Below are positions 53,187 through 61,957 of a stretch of DNA of 64,000 bases, one piece after another (the stretch's first letter is position 1; each line of letters starts with the position of its first letter). The notes beneath the pieces are model-generated. The model was not told where the DNA came from and searched no databases. It was given only the letters and a program-made list of their open reading frames with translations. Position numbers and translations under genes: made by a program. Location: NCBI RefSeq assembly GCF_014192215.1, contig NZ_JACHXP010000004.1:231267-295266 (forward strand), given 5' to 3'. This DNA is from Halomonas cerina. GTDB taxonomy: Bacteria > Pseudomonadota > Gammaproteobacteria > Pseudomonadales > Halomonadaceae.

Positions 53187-53969
53187 ATGCGCCTTATCTC
53201 GCTTGCACCGCCCTCGCCCGCTCGCTCTCTGGGGCTACTCATCCTCTGCGCCTGCGTGATCTCGCTGGTCACCTTCGGCCTGCGTTCGATTTTCGGGCTG
53301 TTCACCGACTCGGTCTCGGCCGCCCACGGCTGGAGCCGTGAGGTCTTCGCGCTGGCCATCGCCCTGCAGAACCTCTTCTGGGGCATCGGCCAGCCTTTCG
53401 CCGGGGCGTTGGTCGACCGGTTCGGCCCGGCACGGGTGCTTGCGGCCGGCGGCGTACTGTACGCCCTCGGCGTTGCGGCCATGGCCTTCAGCACCACTCC
53501 ACTCGAGCTTCATCTGAGTGCCGGCGTGCTCGTGGGGCTGGGCATGGGGGGCGCGTCCTACATCACGGTGCTCGGTGCGCTGGGGCGCCTCGTGCCAGAA
53601 CCCCGCCGCTCTTGGGCGCTCGGTGTCGCCACCGCTGCCGGCTCGCTCGGCCAGTTCGTCTTCGCCCCGCTCGGTCAGGGCTTCATCGACGCCTACGGCT
53701 GGCAGCAGGCCGCGCTGATCCTCGCGGGGATCACGGGCCTCGTTCCACTGCTGGCGCTGGGCCTGCGCGGGCGCCCCTCCCTCACCGCCGCACTCACACG
53801 GGAGCCGCCGTTGCAACTGGGCGAGACGCTGTGGGCGGCGCTTGCGCACCGCAGCTACGGCCTGCTGCTGTTCGGCTTTTGCGTCTGCGGGTTTCAACTG
53901 GCCTTCATCACGGTCCACCTGCCCCCGTATCTGAACGATCTGGACGTCGCGCCGACCGCCGCCCGCTGA
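53187..53969 (+). pseudogene. MFS transporter truncated after about 260 residues
   Basis: AGGAGGACCTC and ATG at 53187 open a normal MFS start (helices 1-6, with FGLFTDSVSAAHGWSREVFA and GALVDRFGPARVLAAGG as loop 2-3 motif). The frame stops at 53967-53969 just after HLPPYLNDLDVAPTAAR, where family members continue with six more helices. About 140 residues are missing. The sequence right after the stop is the end of a broken phzF on the other strand, so a deletion has removed both 3' ends. Confidence 0.75.
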
Positions 53970-53974
53970 GCAAA

Positions 53975-54156
53975 TGGTGAAGATCCTTGCCGCGAACCCG
54001 TCATCTTCCCGGGAGACGAAGATGGATGAACCGGCGCATCTCTCGCGTCAGCGCCTGCATCTCCCGCGCCGACAGGCCCTCGGCATCGGAGAATATCGTG
54101 AGACCATGGCCGCTGAACCGCTCGGCGCTGAACACATCCACCAACTTGGCTTTCAT
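53975..54156 (-). pseudogene. PhzF-family gene fragment with frameshift and missing C-terminus
   Basis: GGAGGAGGGTGAC and an ATG at 54156 start MKAKLVDVFSAERFSGHGLT, then REMQALTREMRRF, a PhzF isomerase N-terminus. After RRF the frame ends at 54001, but in another frame it continues SIFVSREDDGFAARIFT, the next conserved PhzF segment. So a 2-base loss (or gain) broke the gene, and the following 200 or so residues are absent. It would have been co-transcribed with the LysE gene (54209-54808). Confidence 0.7.
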
Positions 54157-54208
54157 GTCACCCTCCTCCGTCCCGGCCGCACAGGGCGTTTCGCTCGGAG
54201 CCGCCGTG

Positions 54209-54808
54209 TCAGCCCAGAATGAAGATCACGCAAGCCGCGGTCAGCGCGCCCATGGTGGCGTTGAACACCCGCCAGGAACGCGGGCTCTTGAGCCAGCGGC
54301 CGATAGCCATCCCGAAACCCGCCCACAGCGCGATGCAGGGCAGGCCTACCAGCTCGGCGAAGCCGGCCAGCAGCAGAGCGTTGACCAGGGTGTTGCCGCC
54401 CTCGGGCAGGAAACTCGCCATCAGCGTCAGCCCCATGACCCAAGCCTTGGGATTGGCGAACTGGAAGGCCGCGGCCTGCCAGAAGCTCTGCGGCCAACCC
54501 TCGACGGAGCCGAACTCCGGCGGCGGGGCCGTGGCGATGCCCCAGGCCAGATACAGCAGATAGCCGCTGCCGACGAGGCGCAGCAGGGTCTGCACGATCG
54601 GGAAGCGCTCGAAGACGATCCCCAGGCCCAGGGCAATGGCCGTGAAGAGCACGAAACAGCCGCCCAGGATACCCAACAGGTGCGGCAGGGTGCGCCGGAA
54701 GCCGTAGTTGGCCCCGGAGGCGGTGAGCATCACGTTGTTGGGGCCGGGGGTGATGGTCATCGAGATCATGAACAGGGACGCAGGGCCCAGGGTCGCCAAG
54801 GCTTCCAT
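54209..54808 (-). CDS. LysE/RhtB-family amino acid exporter
   Basis: A 199-residue, six-helix exporter. MTITPGPNNVMLTASGANYG holds the family motif (TPGPN), and AFQFANPKAWVMGLTLMASF the second one. It is divergent from a MocR regulator with 98 bp between, a common regulator-exporter pair. It has no obvious strong ribosome site (AAGGG at distance 10). Confidence 0.88.
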   Translation of the reverse strand: MEALATLGPASLFMISMTITPGPNNVMLTASGANYGFRRTLPHLLGILGGCFVLFTAIALGLGIVFERFPIVQTLLRLVGSGYLLYLAWGIATAPPPEFGSVEGWPQSFWQAAAFQFANPKAWVMGLTLMASFLPEGGNTLVNALLLAGFAELVGLPCIALWAGFGMAIGRWLKSPRSWRVFNATMGALTAACVIFILG

Positions 54809-54906
54809 ACAATTGCACCCTTACAATTATGCCAAAATGGTTTCAATTCACCGTTATTTATGAGCATAATGGGCACAAATATGGCGTCAAAGGTTTTATT
54901 GTCACC

Positions 54907-56301
54907 ATGACAATCTGGACTCCCGAGCTTCCCGAGCACGGTCCGCGCTACCGCCGCATCGCCGAGGCCATGGCCACGGCCATCACCCGCGGCGAGCTGG
55001 CCCCGGGCGAGAAACTGCCGCCCCAGCGCCACCTCGCCGATCGTCTGGGCGTTACCGTGGGCACCATCACCCGCGCCTACACCGAGGCCCAGCGACAGGG
55101 CTGGGTGGAGTCCCGGGTGGGCAGCGGCACCTATGTGCGCCTGTCGGCGGACGCGGACGCCACCACCTTCCGCGCCGGCGTGCCGGTGGAGGATGGCGTC
55201 ATCGACATGAGCATGGCGCTGCCGCCTCCCCATCCCCTGCGTCCCCAGGGCCTGCAGCGGGCCCTGAGGACGATCGCCGAGTCGCCCCAAGCCCTCCAGG
55301 CCGCCACCGACTATCAGCCCGAAGCGGGCACCCCCGCCCAGCGGGCGCGCATCGCCGCCTGGCAGGGCGAGCTCGGCCTGCCCGCCGATCCCGAGCGGTT
55401 GCTGATCACCCAAGGCGGCCAGCACGGCATCCACCTGGCGCTGCGCACCTTGGCCCAGCCCGGCGAGCTGGTGGCCGGCGACGCCCTCACCTATCCCGGC
55501 TTCCTCTGCGCTGCCCAGCAGGCCCACCTGCGCCTGGCGGCGGTGCCCATGGACGAGCACGGCCTGAGCGTCGATGCCCTGGCGCGACTCTGCGCCCGCC
55601 AGCCGCCCCGGGTGCTCTACCTGACTCCGGACCTGAACAACCCCACCGGCGCGCGGCTCTCCGAGGCACGCCGCGAGCGCCTGGCAGCCCTGGCCCGTGA
55701 GCACGACATCTGGTTGGTGGAGGACGCGGTGCAGTACCTGCCTAAAGCCCAGCGGGGCACGCCGCTGATCGAGCTGGCCCCAGAGCGCACCCTGCACATC
55801 TTCAGCACCTCCAAGGTGCTGGCCGGCGGGCTGCGCATCGGCACCCTCACGGTGCCGGATCGACTAAGGGAACGCCTGTGCTCGGCGCTTCGCTCCCAGA
55901 GCTGGATGGTGCCGCCGTTGATGGTGGAGGCGACCTGCCGCTGGATGGAGGACCCCGCCAGCCGCGAGCTGCTGGCCTGGCAGGTGGAGGAGATCGCCGC
56001 CCGTCGCGCCCTGACCCTGGAACGGCTGGCGGCCTTTGGGCCGCAAAGCGGCGAGGGCTCGTCGCTGATCTGGCTGCCGCTGCCCGCCGGACGGCGCAGC
56101 AGCGAAGTCCAGGCGCTGCTTGCCCAGCGCGGCCTGAGGGTCTCGACCCCGGAGCCCTTCTGCGTGGGCAGCGAGCCGGCTCCCCAGGCCATACGCCTCT
56201 GCCTGGGTCCGCCGGAGAGCCGCGAGGCGCTGGAGCGAGCGCTGGCGATCGTCGACGAGGTGTTGTCCGAGCCACCCTCCTCGCCTTGGCAGACCCTGTG
56301 A
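54907..56301 (+). CDS. MocR/GntR-family regulator with aminotransferase-like domain
   Basis: A 464-residue protein: winged helix at about 15-80 (GELAPGEKLPPQRHLADRLG and VGTITRAYTEAQRQGWV) and an aminotransferase-like domain with the PLP-binding K303 in FSTSKVLAGGLRIG. TPDLNNPTGARLSEARR is the usual Asn-Pro-Thr cofactor motif. It probably controls the divergent LysE exporter and the adjacent broken phzF. The ATG at 54907 is preferred; the 26 upstream codons lie in the shared AT-rich promoter. Confidence 0.9.
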   Translation: MTIWTPELPEHGPRYRRIAEAMATAITRGELAPGEKLPPQRHLADRLGVTVGTITRAYTEAQRQGWVESRVGSGTYVRLSADADATTFRAGVPVEDGVIDMSMALPPPHPLRPQGLQRALRTIAESPQALQAATDYQPEAGTPAQRARIAAWQGELGLPADPERLLITQGGQHGIHLALRTLAQPGELVAGDALTYPGFLCAAQQAHLRLAAVPMDEHGLSVDALARLCARQPPRVLYLTPDLNNPTGARLSEARRERLAALAREHDIWLVEDAVQYLPKAQRGTPLIELAPERTLHIFSTSKVLAGGLRIGTLTVPDRLRERLCSALRSQSWMVPPLMVEATCRWMEDPASRELLAWQVEEIAARRALTLERLAAFGPQSGEGSSLIWLPLPAGRRSSEVQALLAQRGLRVSTPEPFCVGSEPAPQAIRLCLGPPESREALERALAIVDEVLSEPPSSPWQTL

Positions 56302-56400
56302 CCCGGTGGCTCTTTCCCACCAAGCCTGTACGGTGGGTCAGTGTTGCCCTCCAGGAGCGAAGCCGCGACGGCCATCCTCCCGCTGAAAGAAGGCCACCGC

Positions 56401-56574
56401 TTAGGACCGAGGCCGCTGGCGACAATGGCGGCATCGCCTCCTCGACAGGCGCCAGGCGCCCTTGCGAATTCCACGCCATGAACCCCGAAACAGCTTGGCA
56501 AAGAACTCGGCGCGCAACCGGGCATTGCGCTGCTCGATTTCACGGATTTTCGGATTCGGGTTGTGGAAGGCCAT
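56401..56574 (-). CDS. Small basic protein of unknown function
   Basis: A 57-residue frame from an ATG at 56574 preceded by GGAGGAGTTGATAGTG. It begins MAFHNPNPKIREIEQRNARL and ends in an Arg-rich tail. The ribosome site and the charged, helical start argue for a real gene, but I recognise no family. The Arg-rich C-terminus may partly be read-through of non-coding DNA. Confidence 0.5.
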   Translation of the reverse strand: MAFHNPNPKIREIEQRNARLRAEFFAKLFRGSWRGIRKGAWRLSRRRCRHCRQRPRS

Positions 56575-56948
56575 CACTATCAACTCCTCCACTGCTTCGA
56601 GCACACTGAATGTATAGCATAGAGGCACCGCGCATGCTTTTCGTGGTTGCCTGAAAGGCAGGTATCGACCAAGAGCGAACGATCAGAGAGTCGTCTATCC
56701 GATAACCCTTCCATAGCATTGTACTTGGAACTTTAGACGGCCGACCCCAGGGGAGAAGGCCAGAAGTAGAGTCTGCTCTAATGCTTGTCTTACCGCTTCA
56801 TCCATGGCGAGCGGCCCTCTTAAATCGTGTTATGCCACCAGAACATTAATTCTTTGAGAGAAAACGCTATATATCGCCTTTTTCTCAGGGCCGTCTGGTG
56901 AATATCCCGGGAAAAGGGTTGCGCTCTCGACAGTGGCATGCACTGAAC
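56575..56948. other. AT-richer intergenic stretch without recognisable genes
   Basis: This 374-bp stretch is richer in A+T than its surroundings and has no convincing start or protein. It marks the left edge of the lower-GC LysE/GlxA-like pair and may hold a transfer junction. Confidence 0.4.
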
Positions 56949-57557
56949 TCACGCTACGAAAATCCAGATCGCCGACAGCGCAACAGTGAGAGACATGCCT
57001 CGCGCCCATAGACGCGCGACGTTTGAAGAATGCAGAGCTCTTTGCATTGTTTCAGCCAGCAAGATAATCAGCAGAAAGACTCCGAATAATGCGCTAATTG
57101 TGGCAAATATCAAAAAAATCGCATCCTGCAATCGGACCATGGTCAGGTCAGCGACGCGCGGCAGAAGGACGGCATACATCACCACAGTCTGCGGGCTGCT
57201 GAGGCAGATAGCGAAGCCCGTTAGAAACGAGGCCGCGCTTCCGACGACCGGCAGCGAAGGATCCATCGATACCTCCGATTGGAGCCACATGCGGACCGCC
57301 ATCCAGAGCAAAAATCCGACGCCCGCATATTTTGCGAAGGTGAATACCTCGGGATGTGCCTGAAGCCAGAAGCCCAGACCGGCGCAGATCGTCAGAATGA
57401 CAAGGATGTCACCGGCACAGATACCGATCGCGATGGCGCAGGCCCCACGCCGGTCTCTGCTGGCGGACCGAGCGACGAGCACGGCAACAAGGGGGCCAGG
57501 TGCCAACGTCAGCGCCGCAAGTGTCATCATGTACGTGAAAAGGGCCGTCAGCTCCAT
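56949..57557 (-). CDS. LysE-family exporter (second, lower-GC)
   Basis: A 202-residue six-helix protein with LAALTLAPGPLVAVLVAR (family PGP motif) and FLTGFAICLSSPQTVVMYAV. The ATG at 57557 is used; a TTG one codon earlier is possible. Base composition and codon choice (more A/T in third positions) differ from the first LysE and from the core genes. It is divergent from a GlxA-like regulator that probably controls it. Confidence 0.83.
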   Translation of the reverse strand: MELTALFTYMMTLAALTLAPGPLVAVLVARSASRDRRGACAIAIGICAGDILVILTICAGLGFWLQAHPEVFTFAKYAGVGFLLWMAVRMWLQSEVSMDPSLPVVGSAASFLTGFAICLSSPQTVVMYAVLLPRVADLTMVRLQDAIFLIFATISALFGVFLLIILLAETMQRALHSSNVARLWARGMSLTVALSAIWIFVA

Positions 57558-57769
57558 CAATTCTTCGACTTAGTTAATAATTGTTTATAGGCTGAGTATT
57601 GAAACGGTGGCACGGCCCCTCACACCGCTCCAGTTCTGGCGGAGCATTTGGCCGCAAGCGTGCTGCTTTTGGCGTCAAATGTATTCTACGTACGAAAAAA
57701 ACGCGCAGGACTTTCTGGTGGGTAGATTGCCTTACTTCATGAGCGGATTGCATACAGAGGAGCTATCTT

Positions 57770-58843
57770 GTGAACGCCGAACCAGATTTCGAACGTTTGC
57801 GCCGGGTTGTGATGCTGATCTACCCCCAAGTAGCCTCTGTGGATGTCTGTGGCCCGCTCGAACCCTTCGGTCTGGCGAACTTCCTAACCGGGCGTCGGCT
57901 CTATCATCCGATCACGGCGTCGGTTGATGGCGCCGCCGTACATGTCGCCGGAAGCTTTCTGAAGATCGAACCGACCTGTTGCTGCAACGACCTGCCCGAC
58001 TGGATCGATCTGCTGCTTGTCGCCGGAGGGCCGGGCTGCTTCGCCGCTGCCGAGGACAAGAGCATCAAGTCATGGATCCGCAGGCTGGAGCCGCGCTGCG
58101 CGCGTATAGGATCGGTGTGCACCGGCTCCACCGTCCTGTTGGCATCGGGCATCACGAATGGCCACAAGATCGCCACGCATTGGCTCGAAGCGATGCGCCT
58201 AAAAACGGACGAATCTTTCAGTCCGCAGATCGAACCCGACGCAATCTTTATCAACTCAGGAAAATTCTGGACTTCGGCGGGCATGCTGGCGGGCATCGAC
58301 CTTGCCCTCTCAGTGATCGAGACGGATCATGGGCGCCAGCTGGCCCTGGATATCGCGCGTTTCATGGTGATGGTCATGCGGCGCCAAAGTGGTCAGTCCC
58401 AGTTTAGTTCGCAACTGATGGCAGATGCGACGGAAGACCCCCGAATTCGCAGGGTGCAACTATATATCTGGGAAAATCCGCACGCGAACCTATCCCTTGC
58501 ACGGCTGGCGAAACGAGCGGCGATGAGTGAGCGGTCACTGGGGCGGCGGTTCAAGGAGGTCACGAACATCACGATTTCCCGCTACATAGAAGATGTGCGC
58601 CTGAGCTTGGCCCGCCGCCTGCTGGAGACGTCGGAGCAATCGATACAAGCCGTGGCCGACAATGCCGGGTTCGGGACCACCGCAACGCTGCGCCGCGTCT
58701 TCCAGCGCAGGCTGTGTGTCTCACCTAGCATCTACAAGGCCAGTTTCGGAACAGTCAATGCCGAGGCAGACGACGAAGTCGCAAATGGCGGCGCGATGCG
58801 TATGGATCTTGAGAATATCGTGAACGGCAAGTCGGCCTGGTAG
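57770..58843 (+). CDS. GlxA-like regulator: DJ-1/PfpI domain plus AraC DNA-binding domain
   Basis: A 357-residue regulator. The N-terminal DJ-1/PfpI-like domain (about 12-185) has the nucleophile-elbow Cys in IGSVCTGSTVLLASGI, and THWLEAMRLK follows. The AraC HTH domain is at about 235-325 (LARLAKRAAMSERSLGRRFK and VADNAGFGTTATLRRVF). The GTG at 57770 has GAGGAGC upstream. Divergent from the second LysE gene; both have alphaproteobacterial-like composition and may have arrived together. Confidence 0.88.
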   Translation: MNAEPDFERLRRVVMLIYPQVASVDVCGPLEPFGLANFLTGRRLYHPITASVDGAAVHVAGSFLKIEPTCCCNDLPDWIDLLLVAGGPGCFAAAEDKSIKSWIRRLEPRCARIGSVCTGSTVLLASGITNGHKIATHWLEAMRLKTDESFSPQIEPDAIFINSGKFWTSAGMLAGIDLALSVIETDHGRQLALDIARFMVMVMRRQSGQSQFSSQLMADATEDPRIRRVQLYIWENPHANLSLARLAKRAAMSERSLGRRFKEVTNITISRYIEDVRLSLARRLLETSEQSIQAVADNAGFGTTATLRRVFQRRLCVSPSIYKASFGTVNAEADDEVANGGAMRMDLENIVNGKSAW

Positions 58844-58850
58844 GTGGTGT

Positions 58851-58876
58851 GGTATAGGGATACGTCCCCAATTATG
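58851..58876. repeat. 26-bp REP-like hairpin element, copy 1
   Basis: The core GGGATACGTCCCC is a short hairpin, and the whole 26 bp match 62726-62751 at 25 positions in the same orientation. It lies between convergent genes, 7 bp after one stop and 10 bp before the next, so it may serve as a transcription boundary. Confidence 0.65.
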
Positions 58877-58886
58877 TTCCGAAACA

Positions 58887-60053
58887 TCACGCCTTGATCG
58901 TGAGTTGTGCGGCGGTGTTGTCGAAGAGGCTTTCGCAGCCATCGGCGGTGACTCGAAGGGTATCCGACAGACCGATCACGTGGTGATCATCGATGCCGTA
59001 CATCCATGGCAACAGGTGAAGCGTCATGTTCTCGCGCAGGGGCGTGTTGTTCCCGGCCTTGAGCGAGAGCATGTAGCCCTCGTCCCAGGAAGGCGGGAAG
59101 CCGATGCCTATGGAATAACCGGCTCGCGTGATCAAGTAGCCGCCCACGGTGTTGTCATGAAGTATCTCCCTGGCCAGCACATCGATCTCCCCCGCTGTCA
59201 TACCCGGGCGAATCTTTCCTGTCAGGGTGTTCAGCGCGTCCTTCACGACGCTCTCGGCCTGGCGAAGGCTCTCGTCGGGCTCACCGATATAGGCAGTGCG
59301 CATCATCGCCGTGTGATAGCGCCGAAAGCAGCCACCAACCTCCAGGAAGACGATCTCGTTGCGCTGGACCTCGCGGCCCTCCCAGGTAGCATGGCCGATC
59401 ATTGCCCGCGGGCCCGAGGCGATGTAGGGCATTACCGCCGGGTACTCGCCGCCCGCGCGAAACATCGCCGCGCTGGTCTCGGCGGCGATCTCGTTCTCGT
59501 TGACCCCGACGGCAACGGCCTCCAGGCCCGCAGCCATGCCTGCCTCGGTGGCATGCGCGGCCCGGCGCATGACGGCGATCTCCTCCTCGGACTTCACGAG
59601 GCGCCCCTCCTCGACGATGCCGAAGATGTCGGCGAGGCGCGTGCCCAGCAGGTCAGAGCGCATCCGGTCCTGCTGGTAGGCGGGAAAGAAGTAGCTGTTG
59701 CGCTCGTAGCCGATGCACTGCCGGTGCAGACCGAACTCCTTGAGCGACTGGTTAAGCGTCTCGATGGCGTTGCCGGTATCCGAGTAGGGGCGCGTGATCT
59801 CCACCCAGGTGCGTGCGGGGACGTTGGTCTCTTCCAGTCGCCGCGTAATCATGTAGGGCTCCTTTTCCATGGGCACCACAAGTGCCTGAAAATAGGAGTA
59901 GCCGGTGGTCTGGTACTCCGTCAGGTAACAAAGGTTCGCCGGGTCGGTGATGACCGCCACGTCGACCCGGCGCTCTTCCATCCGCTCACGCAATTCACGC
60001 AGTCGCCGTTCATGCTCCTGCATGGAAAAAGTCATGTCGTCGCGCTGCTGCAT
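58887..60053 (-). CDS. M24-family hydrolase, creatinase/ectoine-hydrolase type (no metal ligands)
   Basis: A 388-residue pita-bread fold protein: N-terminal creatinase domain (about 10-150, VAVITDPANLCYLTEYQTTG) and C-terminal M24 domain. True metallopeptidases of this fold use Asp ligands in a DxGxxxxGYxSD-type segment; here it reads LEVGGCFRRYHTAMMRT, with no Asp. That is the pattern of creatinase and ectoine hydrolase, which act without metals and use a His (IGHATWEG) as catalyst. Likely substrates are a guanidino or acylated amino compound such as ectoine. I cannot tell which. Alternative start at 60035. Confidence 0.82.
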   Translation of the reverse strand: MQQRDDMTFSMQEHERRLRELRERMEERRVDVAVITDPANLCYLTEYQTTGYSYFQALVVPMEKEPYMITRRLEETNVPARTWVEITRPYSDTGNAIETLNQSLKEFGLHRQCIGYERNSYFFPAYQQDRMRSDLLGTRLADIFGIVEEGRLVKSEEEIAVMRRAAHATEAGMAAGLEAVAVGVNENEIAAETSAAMFRAGGEYPAVMPYIASGPRAMIGHATWEGREVQRNEIVFLEVGGCFRRYHTAMMRTAYIGEPDESLRQAESVVKDALNTLTGKIRPGMTAGEIDVLAREILHDNTVGGYLITRAGYSIGIGFPPSWDEGYMLSLKAGNNTPLRENMTLHLLPWMYGIDDHHVIGLSDTLRVTADGCESLFDNTAAQLTIKA

Positions 60054-60099
60054 GGGGGTCTCTCGGGAAGTAATTTTCCGGTTCTGTCGTGGTCTTCAC

Positions 60100-60370
60100 T
60101 AGTACCTTACGGGAGCCGTCTCTGGAACCTCTCGCCCGGCTGAGCCGATGTTCTGTAAGCGCCTTGTGATCCAGCACACCGAGTACCGCATCGGTCCTCA
60201 GCGACCACTTCTGGCGCAGCACCGGGTCACTATCGATGAGTGACTCGAGCGCCTCGACCAGCGAGGCCTTGTTCCTCTGCTGCAGATAAGCATGAATACG
60301 ACCCCTCGCATCGCTCTCCGTCAGTCGCGTCTGCTCGGCCTGATCCGCTCGGTATGCCAGGGCGACCGCG
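60100..60370 (-). pseudogene. Relic of a SWIM/DUF6880-like protein C-terminus (tentative)
   Basis: One minus-strand frame with no start codon reads RIHAYLQQRNKASLVEALES and LIDSDPVLRQKWSLR, then DAVLGVLDHKALTEHRL. The ...LVELLLELAERDPELRxRLxLRA-like pattern is known from SWIM zinc-finger and DUF6880 proteins. Bounds are approximate. It sits between two intact genes and upstream of the M24 start. Confidence 0.35.
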
Positions 60371-61555
60371 CTACTGGATCTGTACGGTCTCGTCGGTCAC
60401 CCGGTAGTCACCGTCAAGCCAGCGCACGATTTCCCGCGCCCCGGGGTGCTCGAAGGCGGCATATCGCGCTCGCAGCGCCGCCTTGCAGTCGCCCCTCAGG
60501 TGGACGAGCCCGGTGTCTTCCAGTAAGAGCAGGTCGTCGCAGACCTGTACTCCCAAGGCGTCTCCCAGGACCTCTCCGGCGGCCTGTCGTGTCGCCGCGA
60601 GGTAGCAGTAGTCCTCGCCCTGCGCATAGCTGGCGGCGAGGGTGATCGCCGAAATACAGCTCAGGGTGGGCTGCAGGGCCGGGTTGATGGCGTGGCCGAC
60701 GATCTGATCGGCCAGGCTGGCGGGCCGGCCGGTAAAGCCCCGCAGGTGGAGATGGCGGGACATCTGGTCGCCGTCGTTGACCGGGTAGTTATCCCAGAGC
60801 AGCACGGGCCGGCCCAGGTGCTGGCGAATCCGTCGCAGGTGGCCGGCCGAGATGGCCCGCGAACAGACCTCCTCGCCGGTCCAGAACACCGCCACCGATT
60901 CGTCGAGCGCTTCGCCCAGGCGCTCGAGGTAGCCCGCCGGCCGAGGGGTGGACATCCGGTCCAGCACCGGGTCATCGCTGTAATAGGTGGGGCAGACGGC
61001 CAGGTGCTCGAAATCGCCGTTGGCCTTCACCCAGTCGACCACCTCGCCTTGACGCTTCGCTAGACCCACAATGTCGCCAGGCATGTCGTCGAACAGCAGC
61101 GCTAGCCGCCGCACGCCCAGAGCCCGCAAGTGGCGCAGCTTGTCCTTCAAGGCCCGTGTCGCCGAGGCATCCAACGATCGGTAAACCTCCCAAGGGCTCA
61201 GGCCCACGCCAAAATCGACGCCCAGGCATTCGCAGTCAGCGGCGAAACGCTCGAGCTCGCCGGCCTCGCCGGCCGGGTGGCGTTCCTGCCAGCGGCGGCG
61301 CAGGAAGGCATCGCCCTTGGGCGCGTACCAGTAGAAGCCGTAGCCGTGGGGCGCCAGTGTCTGTACCACCCTGCGGCGCTCGTCCCAGGACCAGGACGGG
61401 CCGTAGAAGCCTTCGATAATGCCGAGGGGCGGTTGCGGCGGGTCGTGTTTCAAGGGAACGGGCCTGTGACCATCGGGTGCCTGACAGGGATATGGTAGTC
61501 CCGAACGGCCCGTCTGGCGGCCTTGAGGGTAAGGTCGACAACCCATCACGGGCAT
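60371..61555 (-). CDS. GH84-type beta-N-acetylglucosaminidase domain protein
   Basis: A 394-residue protein built around a single catalytic domain. GIIEGFYGPSWSWDERRRVV is the defining start of the hyaluronidase/O-GlcNAcase (GH84) fold, and the adjacent aspartates of LALLFDDMPGD occupy the place of the catalytic Asp-Asp pair. LLWDNYPVNDGDQMSRHLHL is also conserved. There is no signal peptide, so the protein is probably cytoplasmic. The exact start is uncertain (ATG at 61555 or 61546; the domain begins about 45 residues in). Confidence 0.82.
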   Translation of the reverse strand: MPVMGCRPYPQGRQTGRSGLPYPCQAPDGHRPVPLKHDPPQPPLGIIEGFYGPSWSWDERRRVVQTLAPHGYGFYWYAPKGDAFLRRRWQERHPAGEAGELERFAADCECLGVDFGVGLSPWEVYRSLDASATRALKDKLRHLRALGVRRLALLFDDMPGDIVGLAKRQGEVVDWVKANGDFEHLAVCPTYYSDDPVLDRMSTPRPAGYLERLGEALDESVAVFWTGEEVCSRAISAGHLRRIRQHLGRPVLLWDNYPVNDGDQMSRHLHLRGFTGRPASLADQIVGHAINPALQPTLSCISAITLAASYAQGEDYCYLAATRQAAGEVLGDALGVQVCDDLLLLEDTGLVHLRGDCKAALRARYAAFEHPGAREIVRWLDGDYRVTDETVQIQ

Positions 61556-61957
61556 CCGCTGTCGTTTACAACCAAAATTGACAAAAATTGCAAAAGAGCC
61601 GACAAATTTTGCAATGAATGTCGAGCTATGCGTTAGTAAGTAATTTTCCTACCCGCACTATTCTACACGGTGCTAGCAAGATCATTATGAGGCCTTGGTG
61701 CAACTGCCTGCGCAGCGTAGTGATGGAATCGCTCTCGTGGCGCTGGGTGCGTTACACGACCCTGCGGGCGGATACCCCTCGGGTAGGGCAAGGACAGTGT
61801 GCTGATGGGCCTGTACGCCATGGGTGAATTGACCCATGCATAGACAATCGCTTCCCAGTGCGCTAAGGCTTCTCTCGATGTCTTGGAGAGCCAAGCCGCC
61901 AAGCCTCTGATCTTGCCCTCACGACGCCCGAGATCGATCCGGCAAAGGAGTTAAGTC
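61556..61957. other. Intergenic region upstream of the Crp/Fnr gene
   Basis: About 400 bp without a recognisable gene. The first 120 bp (61560-61690) are AT-rich with runs of A and T and may hold promoters for both divergent genes. Open frames in the rest resemble no family I know. AAAGGAG at the end is the ribosome site of the next gene. Confidence 0.4.

Noticed and set aside
61618..61902. Small open frames before the Crp/Fnr gene on both strands
   Set aside because: No ribosome sites, no recognisable motifs, and mutually overlapping frames; treated as non-coding.
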